NCBI RefSeq assembly: GCF_000315795.1
Contig: NZ_ANHY01000010.1
Location: 87,884 to 151,883 of the forward strand
DNA length: 64,000 nt
Reading direction: 5' to 3'
Source of the DNA: Caenispirillum salinarum AK4
Lineage (GTDB): Bacteria > Pseudomonadota > Alphaproteobacteria > Rhodospirillales > Rhodospirillaceae
Shown: one piece after another, positions 7,460-15,700 of the stretch
Numbering within the stretch: position 1 is the stretch's first letter
Layout: every line of letters begins with the position of its first letter
Translations under genes and position numbers: made by a program
The notes under the pieces: model-generated
What the model saw: only the letters and a program-made list of their open reading frames with translations
What the model was told of the DNA's origin: nothing
Database searches by the model: none

Positions 7460-8503
7460 ATGACGCACCGCCTTCGCGGCCTCGGCCGCCTCACCGTCGC
7501 CGCCTTTGCCCTGGCCGCCCCGTCGGCCCTGTTCGCCGCCGACGCCGATGCCGCCGAAGTCAACCTGTACTCGGCCCGCAAGGAAGAGCTGATCCGCCCC
7601 ATGCTCGACATCTTCACCAAGGAGACGGGCATCGAGGTCAACGTGCTGACCGCCAAGGCCGACCAGCTGGTGGAGCGCATCAAGGCCGAGGGCGAGAACA
7701 GCCCCGCCGACGTGCTGCTGACGGTCGACGCCGGCAACCTGGTCCGCGCCAAGGAGGCCGGCATCCTGGACACCGTCGAGTCCGAGGACCTGACCAGCCA
7801 CATTCCGGCGCACTTCCGTGACGAGGAGAACCAGTGGTTCGGCCTGTCCCAGCGCGCCCGCGTGATCTTCTACGCCGAGGACCGCGTCGATCCGGCCGAA
7901 CTGTCCACCTACGAGGCGCTGGCCGACGAGAAGTGGAACGACCGCATCTGCATCCGCTCCTCGGGCAACATCTACAACCAGTCGCTGATGGCCAGCCTGA
8001 TCTCGCACCACGGCCAGGAAAAGGCCGCCGAGTGGGCCGAAGGCATGGTCGAGAACATGGCGCGCAAGCCGCAGGGCGGCGACCGTGACCAGATCAAGGC
8101 CGTGGCCGCCGGCGAGTGCGACATCGCCGTGACCAACACCTACTACGTCGTCGGCATGCTGCAGTCCAGCGACGAGAACGAACTGGCCGCCGCCGAGGCC
8201 GTCAACGTCTTCTACCCCAACCAGGACAGCACCGGTGCCCACGTCAACATCTCCGGCGGCGGCGTCGTGAAGGGCGCGCCGAACCGTGACGAGGCCGTGA
8301 CCCTGCTGGAGTGGCTGGCCAGCGAGACGGCCCAGGAGATGTACGCCGAGGTCAACGGCGAGTACCCGGTGCGCCCGGGCGTCGAGTGGTCGGAAATCCT
8401 GCAGGCCTGGGGCACCTTCAAGGCCGACGACCTGCCCATGTCCACGCTGGGCGAGCTGAACGCCGAGGCCGTCAAGACCTTCGACCAGGCTGGCTGGCGC
8501 TAA
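7460..8503 (+). CDS. Ferric iron ABC transporter, periplasmic binding protein (FbpA/FutA type)
   Basis: Exported protein of 347 residues with a signal peptide ending near FAADADA. The mature protein begins AAEVNLYSARKEELIRPML, the usual FbpA/FutA opening with its iron-ligand tyrosine; the tandem tyrosines of TNTYYVVGM supply further ligands. The family binds Fe(III) in the periplasm and hands it to a permease. No permease or ATPase gene is adjacent, so it must use partners encoded elsewhere. GGGAG lies 10 nt before the ATG at 7460. A Fur-like box upstream fits iron repression. Confidence 0.88.
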   Translation: MTHRLRGLGRLTVAAFALAAPSALFAADADAAEVNLYSARKEELIRPMLDIFTKETGIEVNVLTAKADQLVERIKAEGENSPADVLLTVDAGNLVRAKEAGILDTVESEDLTSHIPAHFRDEENQWFGLSQRARVIFYAEDRVDPAELSTYEALADEKWNDRICIRSSGNIYNQSLMASLISHHGQEKAAEWAEGMVENMARKPQGGDRDQIKAVAAGECDIAVTNTYYVVGMLQSSDENELAAAEAVNVFYPNQDSTGAHVNISGGGVVKGAPNRDEAVTLLEWLASETAQEMYAEVNGEYPVRPGVEWSEILQAWGTFKADDLPMSTLGELNAEAVKTFDQAGWR

Positions 8504-8516
8504 CACCGCACCACCG

Positions 8517-8672
8517 CCAAAGGCTTACCGCACGGCCTTATGCCTTTGGATAGCGCCACACGGTCATGTTGTGGCGCAACGCGGCGAAGTGCTAGACCTC
8601 GCGCCAGCGAGGCATTCTCTGCACCTCTCGCACCTCTCGACCCCCGGCACCCCGGTGCCGGGGGTTCTTTTT
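8517..8672 (+). ncRNA. Candidate small RNA / structured 3' UTR with tandem CACCTCTCG repeat
   Basis: The 435 bases between 8503 and 8939 hold no convincing gene but contain four stem-loops in a row: CCAAAGGC/GCCTTTGG (8517-8524, 8542-8549), GCGCCACA/TGTGGCGC (8553-8560, 8570-8577), CCTCGC/GCGAGG (8597-8602, 8607-8612), and a final 10-bp stem with a U tract. Between the last two lies an unpaired C/U-rich stretch with two exact copies of CACCTCTCG (8622-8630, 8631-8639), which could pair with purine-rich ribosome binding sites. I see no separate promoter, so it may be processed from the upstream iron-gene transcript. It does not resemble 4.5S, tmRNA or RNase P RNA. From 8673 to 8938 I see nothing. 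Confidence 0.5.
8641..8672 (+). terminator. Strong Rho-independent terminator
   Basis: Perfect 10-bp stem CCCCCGGCAC (8641-8650) with GTGCCGGGGG (8655-8664), loop CCCG, followed by TTCTTTTT. It ends transcription 169 nt after the iron-binding protein stop codon and forms the 3' end of the candidate small RNA. Confidence 0.9.
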
Positions 8673-8938
8673 GCGCAAACGCGACCAGTTGCCGCTGCTG
8701 TAAAGCCCCCCGACATGCGCCGATGGGTGCAGAGCGGCCGTCGACGGGCGCCGTCGGCGCAGGCCAACGGCGGCACGGCGGCGGCTCAGCCTTTCGCGCC
8801 GGGGCGTGCCGCGGCGGTCCTGATGTCGGAATTCCTGACACCGAAGTCCGCCGTCGCCACGACCAGCCGCGCCTTTCCGCTTGGCCCGCCGCTTGCTCCT
8901 CCTCTGCCACCAGCCACGACGGAGGGAGCGGAGTCGCC

Positions 8939-9892
8939 ATGCGGACGAGCGCCATCGGGAGGACCCGGACCACCACCAGCACCACCGCCGCCATCGCCTG
9001 CGCCCTGGCCCTTGGTGCCGTGTTCCTGGGCTCCACGGGCGGCGTGCCGCAAGCCGCCGCCGCCACCGGGGCGGCGCAGCGCGCTTTCGACCGCGCGGTG
9101 CAGCACCATCATGGCGAGGGCGCCGCGAAGAACCTGGCACGCGCGCAGCGGCTTTATTGCCAGGCCGGGCGCAGCGGCCACGCGGAGGCCGCGTTCACCA
9201 TCGGCTGGATGTTCCTCAACGGCCGCGAGACGGCTCAGAGCGACGCTCAGGGCGCCGCCTGGATGGCCGCTGCCAAGCGCGCGGGCCATCCGACGGCCGG
9301 CAACGTGCTCAAGATGCTGGGCGGGGTGGAGACGGCGCGCGTGCGCCACTGCCCGACACCGCGAAGCGACACGGCCGTCGCCGGCGCCGGCGCCGGAGCG
9401 GGCGGCGGGGCGCGAGCCATCGAGACCTCCCGCCTGCCGCTGCGGCCACCGCCGGAAATCGACGCCCTGGCGCGTCGGGTCGCGGCCGAATACGAGGTGG
9501 CGCCCGAGTTGGTGCTGGCGGTGATCGCCGTGGAAAGCGCGTGGCGGCCGCACGTCGTCTCCCACGCCGGCGCCCAGGGCCTCATGCAGCTCATCCCGGA
9601 AACGGCCGCGCGATTCGGCGTCAGCGACCCCTTCGACCCCGAGCAGAACGTGCGCGGCGGCACCCGCTACCTGCGCTGGCTGCTGTCCCTGTTCCGCGGC
9701 GACGTGACGCGCGCCCTGGCCGCCTACAACGCCGGGGAACGGGCGGTTCTGCGGTACGGCGGCATTCCGCCCTACGAGGAGACCCAGAACTACGTGGTCA
9801 AGGTGCGGCGCTACTACCAGGCGGCGCGCCACCCCTACGACGCCGCCCTGGTCGGCCCGGACGTGCGCCTGCAGATTGCCCAGACGAACTGA
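8939..9892 (+). CDS. Lytic transglycosylase with Sel1-like repeats
   Basis: Exported protein of 317 residues. A signal peptide covers about residues 1-41, two Sel1-like repeats residues 47-120, an Ala/Gly linker follows, and an SLT (lysozyme-like) domain runs from about residue 172 to the end. The catalytic glutamate is E199 in AVIAVES, followed by the family motifs GAQGLMQLIPETA and LAAYNAGERAV. It should cleave peptidoglycan glycan strands in the periplasm to give 1,6-anhydromuramyl products. The start at 8939 follows GGAGGGAGCGGAG and gives a proper signal peptide. Confidence 0.85.
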   Translation: MRTSAIGRTRTTTSTTAAIACALALGAVFLGSTGGVPQAAAATGAAQRAFDRAVQHHHGEGAAKNLARAQRLYCQAGRSGHAEAAFTIGWMFLNGRETAQSDAQGAAWMAAAKRAGHPTAGNVLKMLGGVETARVRHCPTPRSDTAVAGAGAGAGGGARAIETSRLPLRPPPEIDALARRVAAEYEVAPELVLAVIAVESAWRPHVVSHAGAQGLMQLIPETAARFGVSDPFDPEQNVRGGTRYLRWLLSLFRGDVTRALAAYNAGERAVLRYGGIPPYEETQNYVVKVRRYYQAARHPYDAALVGPDVRLQIAQTN

Positions 9893-10072
9893 TCTTTGGG
9901 CGAGGTCGTACGCTTTCGGCAAGCTTTTTCAACAGGCGTACCTGGGGTATATACGTCCGGAACCACGACAAAATTGTGACGCGACGAAAGTATTACGGTG
10001 GTCTGTGACGGCGTGGTGTTTCAGGAAAGTCACAGGTGACGCAGTTTTCTCACTTGCTCATCCACTTTCCCG

Positions 10073-10102
10073 TTGACCGGGCTCACCCGAAAGTCCCTAA
10101 TA
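10073..10102 (+). promoter_or_regulatory. Possible sigma-70-type promoter before the NepR-like gene
   Basis: TTGACC (10073-10078) and CTAATA (10097-10102) are separated by 18 bp and lie about 70 bp before the start codon. The rest of the 9893-10169 gap is AT-richer than its surroundings but shows no gene. I looked for the alphaproteobacterial EcfG promoter (GGAAC, 16-17 bp, CGTT); a GGAACC at 9959 lacks the second element. Confidence 0.35.
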
Positions 10103-10169
10103 CCCAAGTCGCAGGTAGCTCGGGACCACCCAGGTTCCGCCGGTTTCACCCCCAACAGAATGTTCGGCC

Positions 10170-10355
10170 ATGACGATCCATCGCACTGCTTCCGCTTTTG
10201 ACGCATCCTCCGCAAACGTTTGCGCCGAGGTGTTCGCGGCCAATGATGATGACATCTGGCCGATGGACGACACCGCAGAGGCCCTGCGCCACCTGGGCCG
10301 GGATATTCTGGACGAGCCGGTGCCCGAGTTCCTGCTGAAGGCGCTGGAAGGCTGA
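10170..10355 (+). CDS. NepR-like anti-sigma factor protein
   Basis: Very short protein of 61 residues. Its C-terminal half, ALRHLGRDILDEPVPEFLLKALEG, matches the core of NepR proteins (LR..YD.V..EPVP.RFLDLLRKL), including the EPVP turn between the two helices that clamp the sigma factor EcfG. NepR holds EcfG inactive until the response regulator PhyR displaces it in the general stress response. Neither EcfG nor PhyR is adjacent, which is unusual for the primary NepR, so this may be a paralogue. No strong RBS is visible. A terminator follows. Confidence 0.6.
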   Translation: MTIHRTASAFDASSANVCAEVFAANDDDIWPMDDTAEALRHLGRDILDEPVPEFLLKALEG

Positions 10356-10413
10356 CGCCGCGCGCGTCACACCAGCGTCACAGCCGCCCGATTCCGGGCC
10401 TGAACGATCCAGG

Positions 10414-10436
10414 GGGAGCGCCGCGCGCTCCCTTTG
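10414..10436 (+). terminator. Rho-independent terminator after the NepR-like gene
   Basis: Perfect 8-bp stem GGGAGCGC (10414-10421) with GCGCTCCC (10425-10432), a CGC loop and a short TTTGT tail. It isolates the NepR-like gene from the membrane protein gene downstream. Confidence 0.7.
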
Positions 10437-10544
10437 TCGTGTCAGGCGACAGGCATCCGACTCGATCCCCGGCTCAACGAAGGCCCCGCCGCGCGTGTTG
10501 GTGTTCAGAGACGACACCGACACCACCGCAAAGGAGGCAGCCTC

Positions 10545-11192
10545 ATGGCACAGGATGAGTCCGACCGCCGCCCGCCCGATCGCCGGCCACCGCCGGAAAA
10601 CCGGGCCGACCGCGATCCGCCGCCCTCGCCGCGCGATCCGCACGCCCCCCATGCCGACACCAGCGACGTTTCCGCCGCCACCGACACCGGCCCGGGGCCG
10701 GCCCACCATCCGCCGCCGCCGACCGACGACTCCGGCCCGCCCACGCCGCGCGGAGCCCACGGGCCGCACGCCGGCCGCCCGGCCGGAGAGGCGAGCCGCG
10801 GCGCTGTCAGCGGCACGGTGAAGGCCGTCTATATCCTGTATTTCGTCGGCGTGTTCGTTGCGCTGGCGGTGATCATCGGGGCGTTGATCGCCTTCTTCAA
10901 GCGTCAGCCCTCCACCCGCGTGGAGCAGACCCACTACGATTTCCAGATCCGCACCTTCATCGGCAGCGTCGTGGCCTGGATCGTGGGCGCCGTCGTCCTG
11001 TACCTGGGGCCGGCCTTCATGCCGTTCGCCTGGGCGATCATGCTGCTGTGGGCCTTCTGGATCGTCATCCGGTCGGCCAAGGGCCTGAGCTGGGCCGGGC
11101 GCGGCGAACCGGTGCAGGACCCTGACAACTGGCTGTTCGGCGGCGGCGGCACCCAGCGCGCCGGCGACGTCGACCGTCGCCCGCCGCCGTAA
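10545..11192 (+). CDS. Membrane protein, DUF4870-like, with proline-rich N-terminus
   Basis: Protein of 215 residues. Residues 1-90 are Pro/Asp/Arg-rich and look disordered. The rest has three membrane segments, beginning VKAVYILYFVGVFVALAVIIG and followed by the conserved-looking THYDFQIRTF and a second hydrophobic pair. This pattern resembles the DUF4870 family (KAVYILYL...HYRFQIRTF). Function unknown. The start at 10545 is chosen because AAGGAGG lies 7 nt upstream; the reading frame remains open further 5'. Confidence 0.65.
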   Translation: MAQDESDRRPPDRRPPPENRADRDPPPSPRDPHAPHADTSDVSAATDTGPGPAHHPPPPTDDSGPPTPRGAHGPHAGRPAGEASRGAVSGTVKAVYILYFVGVFVALAVIIGALIAFFKRQPSTRVEQTHYDFQIRTFIGSVVAWIVGAVVLYLGPAFMPFAWAIMLLWAFWIVIRSAKGLSWAGRGEPVQDPDNWLFGGGGTQRAGDVDRRPPP

Positions 11193-11251
11193 ACCGGTGG
11201 GCGGCGCAGCCCGCGCGCGGCAGCCCGAAGGCCGCCGTCGCGCCGGCGCCG

Positions 11252-13315
11252 TCAGGCGGTCGCCAGGGCCGCCTTGCGCCGCTCCACCACCTCGTCGGCG
11301 GTGCGGCCCTGCACCTCCTGCAGGCGTTCGAAGCGCCAGTGGAAGGTGCCCACACCCATGGTGACGCTGCGCAGTTCCACGATCAGGTCGTGCATCTCCG
11401 CCTGGGGCACGCAGGCGGTCACGGTGTCCCAGTTCTCCCAGCCGTCGCGGCGGTCGAATCCCAGGATCTGCCCGCGCCGGCTGGAGAGCGCCCGCTGCGC
11501 CTTGGAGGTGTACTCGTTGGGCACGTTGACCTCCACCGTCAGCATGGGCTCCAGCAGCAGCGGGTCGCACTGGGGCAGGCCCTCGCGCATGGCGATCTGG
11601 CCGGCGGTCTTGAAGGCCGCCTCGGAACTGTCGACCACGTGATAGCTGCCGTCGAACAGCTCCACCGCCACATCCACCACGGGGAAGCCCAGCGGACCGC
11701 GCTGCAGGTAGTCGCGCACCCCCTGCTCCACCGCCGGGATGTACTGGCGCGGCACCACGCCGCCGGTGATGGAATCCTTGAAGGCGAAGCCCTCGCCGCG
11801 CGGCAGCGGCCTGATGCGCACATGAACGTCGCCGAACTGGCCGTGGCCGCCGGTCTGGCGCTTGTGCCGGCCCTGCACCTGGGCGGTGCCGCGAATGGTC
11901 TCCTTGTAGGGCACCTGCGGCTGCGTCGTCTCCACCTCAACGTGATAGACCCGCGCCAGCCGCGCCAGAGCCACCTGCAAGTGGATGTCCCCCTGCCCCC
12001 ACAGCAGAAGTTCGCCGGTGTCCTCGTCGTGGGCGACGGACAGGCTCGGGTCCTCCAGCGCCAGGTCCTGCAGCGCGCCCGACAGCTTGACGTCGTCGCC
12101 CTGCTTGGCCGGACGCAGCGCCAGGGCGAACAGCGGCGGCAGCGGCTGCGGCCAGGGATGGGCGGCTTCCTTCGCCGGAGCGTCACCGATCAGCGCGCCG
12201 GTGGGTACCGCATCCAGCCGCCCCAGCGCCGCCACGCCGCCGGCCTCGACCGCGTCCGACTTGCGCGTCTCGCCGCCGAACAGGGTGAACAGTCCCGTCA
12301 CCTTGCCGCCGGACGCCGGCTCGCACGCCGTCTTGAGCGCCATGCCGTCCTTGATCGTTCCTGACCATACGCGCACGTACGACAACATGCCGGCGTGGGC
12401 GGCGTGCACGGTCTTGAAGACGGTCGCCAGCGGCTTGCCCGCGGCGGACTCCAGGTCCAGGCCAAGGCGCATCGCCGCCTGTTCGTGGCCCGGCACCTCG
12501 TGCCGCAGGGCCTTGAGCAGGCGGCGCACGCCTTCGTTCTTGTCGGCGGAGCCGAAGAAGACGGGGACGATCTTGTCGTCCTCCAGGTCGCGGGCGAGGT
12601 CGGCGTAGATTTCCTCGCGCGGGGGGACCACGTCTTCCAGCACCTTTTCCATCAGGTCGTCGTTGAAGTCCGCCAGGCTTTCCAGCAACTCCTGCCGCGC
12701 GACCTCCTCGATCTCCTTGGCGCTGTCGGGAATCTTGATGAGGTCGGAGGCCTGGCCCGGCTGGTATTTGTAGGCGCGCTCGGACACCAGGTCGATGTAG
12801 CCGATGACGTCCTCGCCCTCCTGGATGGGCACCTCGCGCAGCACCAGCGGCCGCGCGGAGTGGGCCTGCAGGGCCTCAAGCGCCGCGCGGACGTCGACGT
12901 TGTGGTGGTCCACCTTGTTGATGAAGACCATGTGCGGAATGTCGTGGTCGTCCAGCAGCTTGAGCACCGGGGCGACCATCACCGCGCGCTCGGGCTCGGG
13001 GTCGACCACCACCACGGCCACGTCGGCCACAAGGGCCGGGCCGATGGTTTCCTGCGCGAATTCGTTGGACCCGGGGCAGTCGAGGAAGGTCCAGGGCTCG
13101 TCCAGCCAGGCGCAGGAGGCCACGTTGACCTCCACGCTCATGTCCCGGTCGCGCGCCTCGGGGCTGGCGTCGCCGACGGTGTTCTTGTCCTTGATGGTGC
13201 CCTGCCGGTGCGTGGCGCCGGCTGCATTGAGAATGCTTTCGAGAAGCGTCGTCTTGCCGCCCATGTAAGGCCCCACGAGGGCCGCCACGCGGGGCGTTGA
13301 TGCCTTGCCGGCCAT
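11252..13315 (-). CDS. Elongation factor G-like translational GTPase (EF-G paralogue)
   Basis: Protein of 687 residues with the full EF-G domain order: GTPase domain with P-loop GPYMGGKT (15-22) and NKVD, domain II, and domains III-V (KRQTGGHGQFGDVHVRI in domain IV, LRSVTMGVGTFHW in domain V). Switch II reads DCPGS (79-83) where EF-G has DTPGH, so the catalytic histidine is replaced by serine. This marks it as a divergent paralogue (EF-G II group), not the housekeeping factor; no ribosomal protein or tufA gene is nearby. Role unknown, perhaps recycling or stress-related. Confidence 0.85.
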   Translation of the reverse strand: MAGKASTPRVAALVGPYMGGKTTLLESILNAAGATHRQGTIKDKNTVGDASPEARDRDMSVEVNVASCAWLDEPWTFLDCPGSNEFAQETIGPALVADVAVVVVDPEPERAVMVAPVLKLLDDHDIPHMVFINKVDHHNVDVRAALEALQAHSARPLVLREVPIQEGEDVIGYIDLVSERAYKYQPGQASDLIKIPDSAKEIEEVARQELLESLADFNDDLMEKVLEDVVPPREEIYADLARDLEDDKIVPVFFGSADKNEGVRRLLKALRHEVPGHEQAAMRLGLDLESAAGKPLATVFKTVHAAHAGMLSYVRVWSGTIKDGMALKTACEPASGGKVTGLFTLFGGETRKSDAVEAGGVAALGRLDAVPTGALIGDAPAKEAAHPWPQPLPPLFALALRPAKQGDDVKLSGALQDLALEDPSLSVAHDEDTGELLLWGQGDIHLQVALARLARVYHVEVETTQPQVPYKETIRGTAQVQGRHKRQTGGHGQFGDVHVRIRPLPRGEGFAFKDSITGGVVPRQYIPAVEQGVRDYLQRGPLGFPVVDVAVELFDGSYHVVDSSEAAFKTAGQIAMREGLPQCDPLLLEPMLTVEVNVPNEYTSKAQRALSSRRGQILGFDRRDGWENWDTVTACVPQAEMHDLIVELRSVTMGVGTFHWRFERLQEVQGRTADEVVERRKAALATA

Positions 13316-13422
13316 GGCACCGTCTCCTTCTCTCCGTTCATCCGGGAGCCTTCATGGTCCCACCGGATCAAGCGGGGCGGCAACACAATTCGACGGCCGA
13401 TGAAGGACATGACCGGCGCCCG

Positions 13423-13463
13423 AAAACGAACCGCCCGCCGCCCCGAATCGGAGCGGCGGGCGG
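13423..13463 (-). terminator. Terminator after the exported unknown protein gene
   Basis: On the minus strand, CCGCCCGCCGC pairs with GCGGCGGGCGG (11 bp, 11-nt loop; plus-strand arms 13431-13441 and 13453-13463) and is followed by TTCGTTTTCG. It lies 30 nt past the stop of the gene ending at 13494, between it and the EF-G paralogue gene. Confidence 0.7.
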
Positions 13464-13493
13464 CAGGCCGGGCCGGTGGCGCCAAGCGCCGCG

Positions 13494-14915
13494 TCAGCGG
13501 GTTTCCACGGTCAGGTCGAGGGCACCGCCGCGACCGCCCGAAGCCATCACCTCGCGCATGGACAGGCCGCGGGGATTGTCCAGCGACACGTCAAGCTCGG
13601 TCTTTTCCGTCAGGAAGGCGCCGATGCCTTCGGCCAGGGCCCCGGCGTCCTCACGCCCGACGACGGCAGCCGCACCCATGGCCGCGACCATGCCCAGCAT
13701 GGCCGCCTGCTGTTCCGCCGCGCGCGGGCCGCCGGCGTCCTGGCGGATTGCCTCGTGCACCCACCCGGTGTGGGAGACCGTCAAGCGGAAGTCCGTGGCA
13801 ACGGCGCCCATCGCGGCGTTGATCAGCGCCTCGCGCTGCGCGTCGGCCGGCACGTCGGTGACCGCCGCCGGGTCCAGCTCATAGCCGGTGCCGGCGGCCG
13901 ACATCTCGATAAAGCCAAGGCCGTCGGCGTCGAACCGCATGGTTTCCAGCGCGAAGGCGCCGTCGTCATAGGTGCTGACGGCGCGGCCCGAGATGGCGAA
14001 GGGCTCCTCGGCCGCCGGCCCCAGCACGTCGGCCAGCCGGGCCAGTTGCGCCGATCCCATGTTCTGGCGCTGGTCGATGGCCAGATCATCAAGGATGAAG
14101 GTACCCGCCATGACCACGTCGCCCACGTGCACCGGGTCCTCCAGCGCAAAGCGGCCCAGACGGAAGATCTCCACGCCGTCCTCCACGGCCGAGACATCGG
14201 CCACCTCGAAGGCGCCGTAACGGGTGACCGCCATGATGTCTTCCTCGTCGGCCCCGCGCAGGGCGGCGGCGACCGCATCGGCCACTTCCACGCCCTCCAC
14301 CGAGAAACGGCCCAGGCTGGCGGCGTTGTCCCGCTTGGCGAAGGCGCCATCAGTCAGCCCGAACCGCCCGACCGTGCCGTCGGCCACGTCGGAGATGCTC
14401 AGGCCGCCCAGGCTGAGCGTGTCGCCGTCTTCTGCCGCGGAAAGATCGCCGATGTCCACCGACTCCACCGACAATGCGCGCAGGGCCTCCACCGGATCGC
14501 TGTAGCCGCCGGCCTCGCCCCGCAGGGTGCGGGTCAGGCGCTCGAAGTCGGGATGCGAGAGACCGCGGACGCTCAGGGTCTCGGCCGTGACCGTGAGGTC
14601 GTCTTCCGAAAGCGCCAGATCCGCCATGTCCACGGCGTCCACGCGATCGGCATCCCCCGACGCAGAAGCCGCACCGCCGCGCAGGGTCGCGCCGTCGGCC
14701 AGCGTCATGGTGAAGCCGTCGACGCTGACCGAGCCCAAGGGCGACGCGGAAAGACCGTCGACCGTCAGCGTCGCGCCCGGCGGCAGTTGCGCCCGCACGT
14801 CCTCCAGCGCCTGCTCGGCGTGCGCCGTCGCCACGCTGCCGGCGTAAATCCAGCCGCCGCCCGCCACCACGGCAAGCACCGCCGCGCCGATCCCGATCCC
14901 CACGCCCTTGTTCAT
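13494..14915 (-). CDS. Exported or membrane-anchored protein of unknown function, beta-rich
   Basis: Protein of 473 residues with one N-terminal hydrophobic segment (IGIGAAVLAVVAGGGWIYAG) that could be an uncleaved anchor or signal peptide. The body is a run of short repeating strands such as GLSISDVADGTVGRFGLTDGAF and GRFSVEGVEVADAV, a pattern seen in AsmA-, DUF945- and DUF2125-like envelope proteins. No catalytic motif is seen. The start at 14915 follows AGGAGGGA. A protein with similar design lies at 53489-55333. Family assignment is uncertain. Confidence 0.6.
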   Translation of the reverse strand: MNKGVGIGIGAAVLAVVAGGGWIYAGSVATAHAEQALEDVRAQLPPGATLTVDGLSASPLGSVSVDGFTMTLADGATLRGGAASASGDADRVDAVDMADLALSEDDLTVTAETLSVRGLSHPDFERLTRTLRGEAGGYSDPVEALRALSVESVDIGDLSAAEDGDTLSLGGLSISDVADGTVGRFGLTDGAFAKRDNAASLGRFSVEGVEVADAVAAALRGADEEDIMAVTRYGAFEVADVSAVEDGVEIFRLGRFALEDPVHVGDVVMAGTFILDDLAIDQRQNMGSAQLARLADVLGPAAEEPFAISGRAVSTYDDGAFALETMRFDADGLGFIEMSAAGTGYELDPAAVTDVPADAQREALINAAMGAVATDFRLTVSHTGWVHEAIRQDAGGPRAAEQQAAMLGMVAAMGAAAVVGREDAGALAEGIGAFLTEKTELDVSLDNPRGLSMREVMASGGRGGALDLTVETR

Positions 14916-15106
14916 GATGTCGTCCCTCCTGTGCGGCGCGCCAACAGCCCCTCGGGCGCGAAAACGGTGAGCACTGTGTTTCATCGCCGCCAGCAAGTCC
15001 ATGAAAAGTTTGGCGACACCCGACGGTCCGCGCCGCGCTGGACAACCCGGCCCGCAATGGACCAGTCTGGCGTCACCGCAACGCTCAGGCCGCCCGCCCC
15101 AACGCC

Positions 15107-15697
15107 ATGCCCGACGCCGTCCTGCCCCGCCGCTTCATCTTCCTGCGCCACGGCCGGTCGGCCTGGAACGCGCGGGGTCTGGTCGCCGGGCAGGAGGACG
15201 TGCCGCTGGACGACCAGGGGCGGGCCGAGGCCGAGGCGGCGGCCGACGTGATGGCGGACGTGCCGCTGTCGGGCGCCTGGTGCAGCCCCCTCAGCCGCTG
15301 TCGCGATACCCTGGCACCGCTGCTCCGCCGCCGGCCGGACCTGCCGGTGACCGTCGTGCCCGACCTGATGGAGCGGCACTGGGGCGTTTACCAGAACGGC
15401 CCCGTGAAGGCCCGTCCGCCCCGGGCCGAAACGCCCCGGGGCGGCGAGCCGGCGGCGGCCTTCCACGCCCGCGCCCTGGCCGCCATCGCTTCGGCCGGGA
15501 CAGAGCACGTCGGGGCGCCGCCGCCGCTGATCGTGGCGCACGCGGGCATCTTCCGCTGCCTGATGGACCACCTGGGCCTGCCGGGCGCGGACGCCACGGT
15601 CGCCAACGCCATGCCCCTTCTGATCGAGCCGGCCGCACCGGCGCCCCGCCGCGTCCGGCCGCTGCATCCGCCCGTTTCCGCCCCCGTCGAGAGGTAA
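15107..15697 (+). CDS. Histidine phosphatase family protein (phosphoglycerate mutase-like)
   Basis: Protein of 196 residues with the RHG motif FLRHGRSAWN (catalytic His15), the acid-donor region MERHWGVYQNG and the second histidine in VAHAGIFRCLMDHL. This superfamily removes phosphate from sugars, nucleotides or proteins; the substrate is not predictable. No ribosome binding site is visible before the ATG. The next gene starts 4 bp after its stop, so they form an operon. Confidence 0.78.
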   Translation: MPDAVLPRRFIFLRHGRSAWNARGLVAGQEDVPLDDQGRAEAEAAADVMADVPLSGAWCSPLSRCRDTLAPLLRRRPDLPVTVVPDLMERHWGVYQNGPVKARPPRAETPRGGEPAAAFHARALAAIASAGTEHVGAPPPLIVAHAGIFRCLMDHLGLPGADATVANAMPLLIEPAAPAPRRVRPLHPPVSAPVER

Positions 15698-15700
15698 TCC

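Noticed and set aside
8540..8938. Upstream extension of the lytic transglycosylase frame
   Set aside because: The frame is open to 8540, but it would run through the structured RNA region and its terminator; the start at 8939 gives an RBS and a normal signal peptide.
9959..9990. EcfG-type promoter before the NepR-like gene
   Set aside because: GGAACC is present but no CGTT element lies 16-17 bp downstream.
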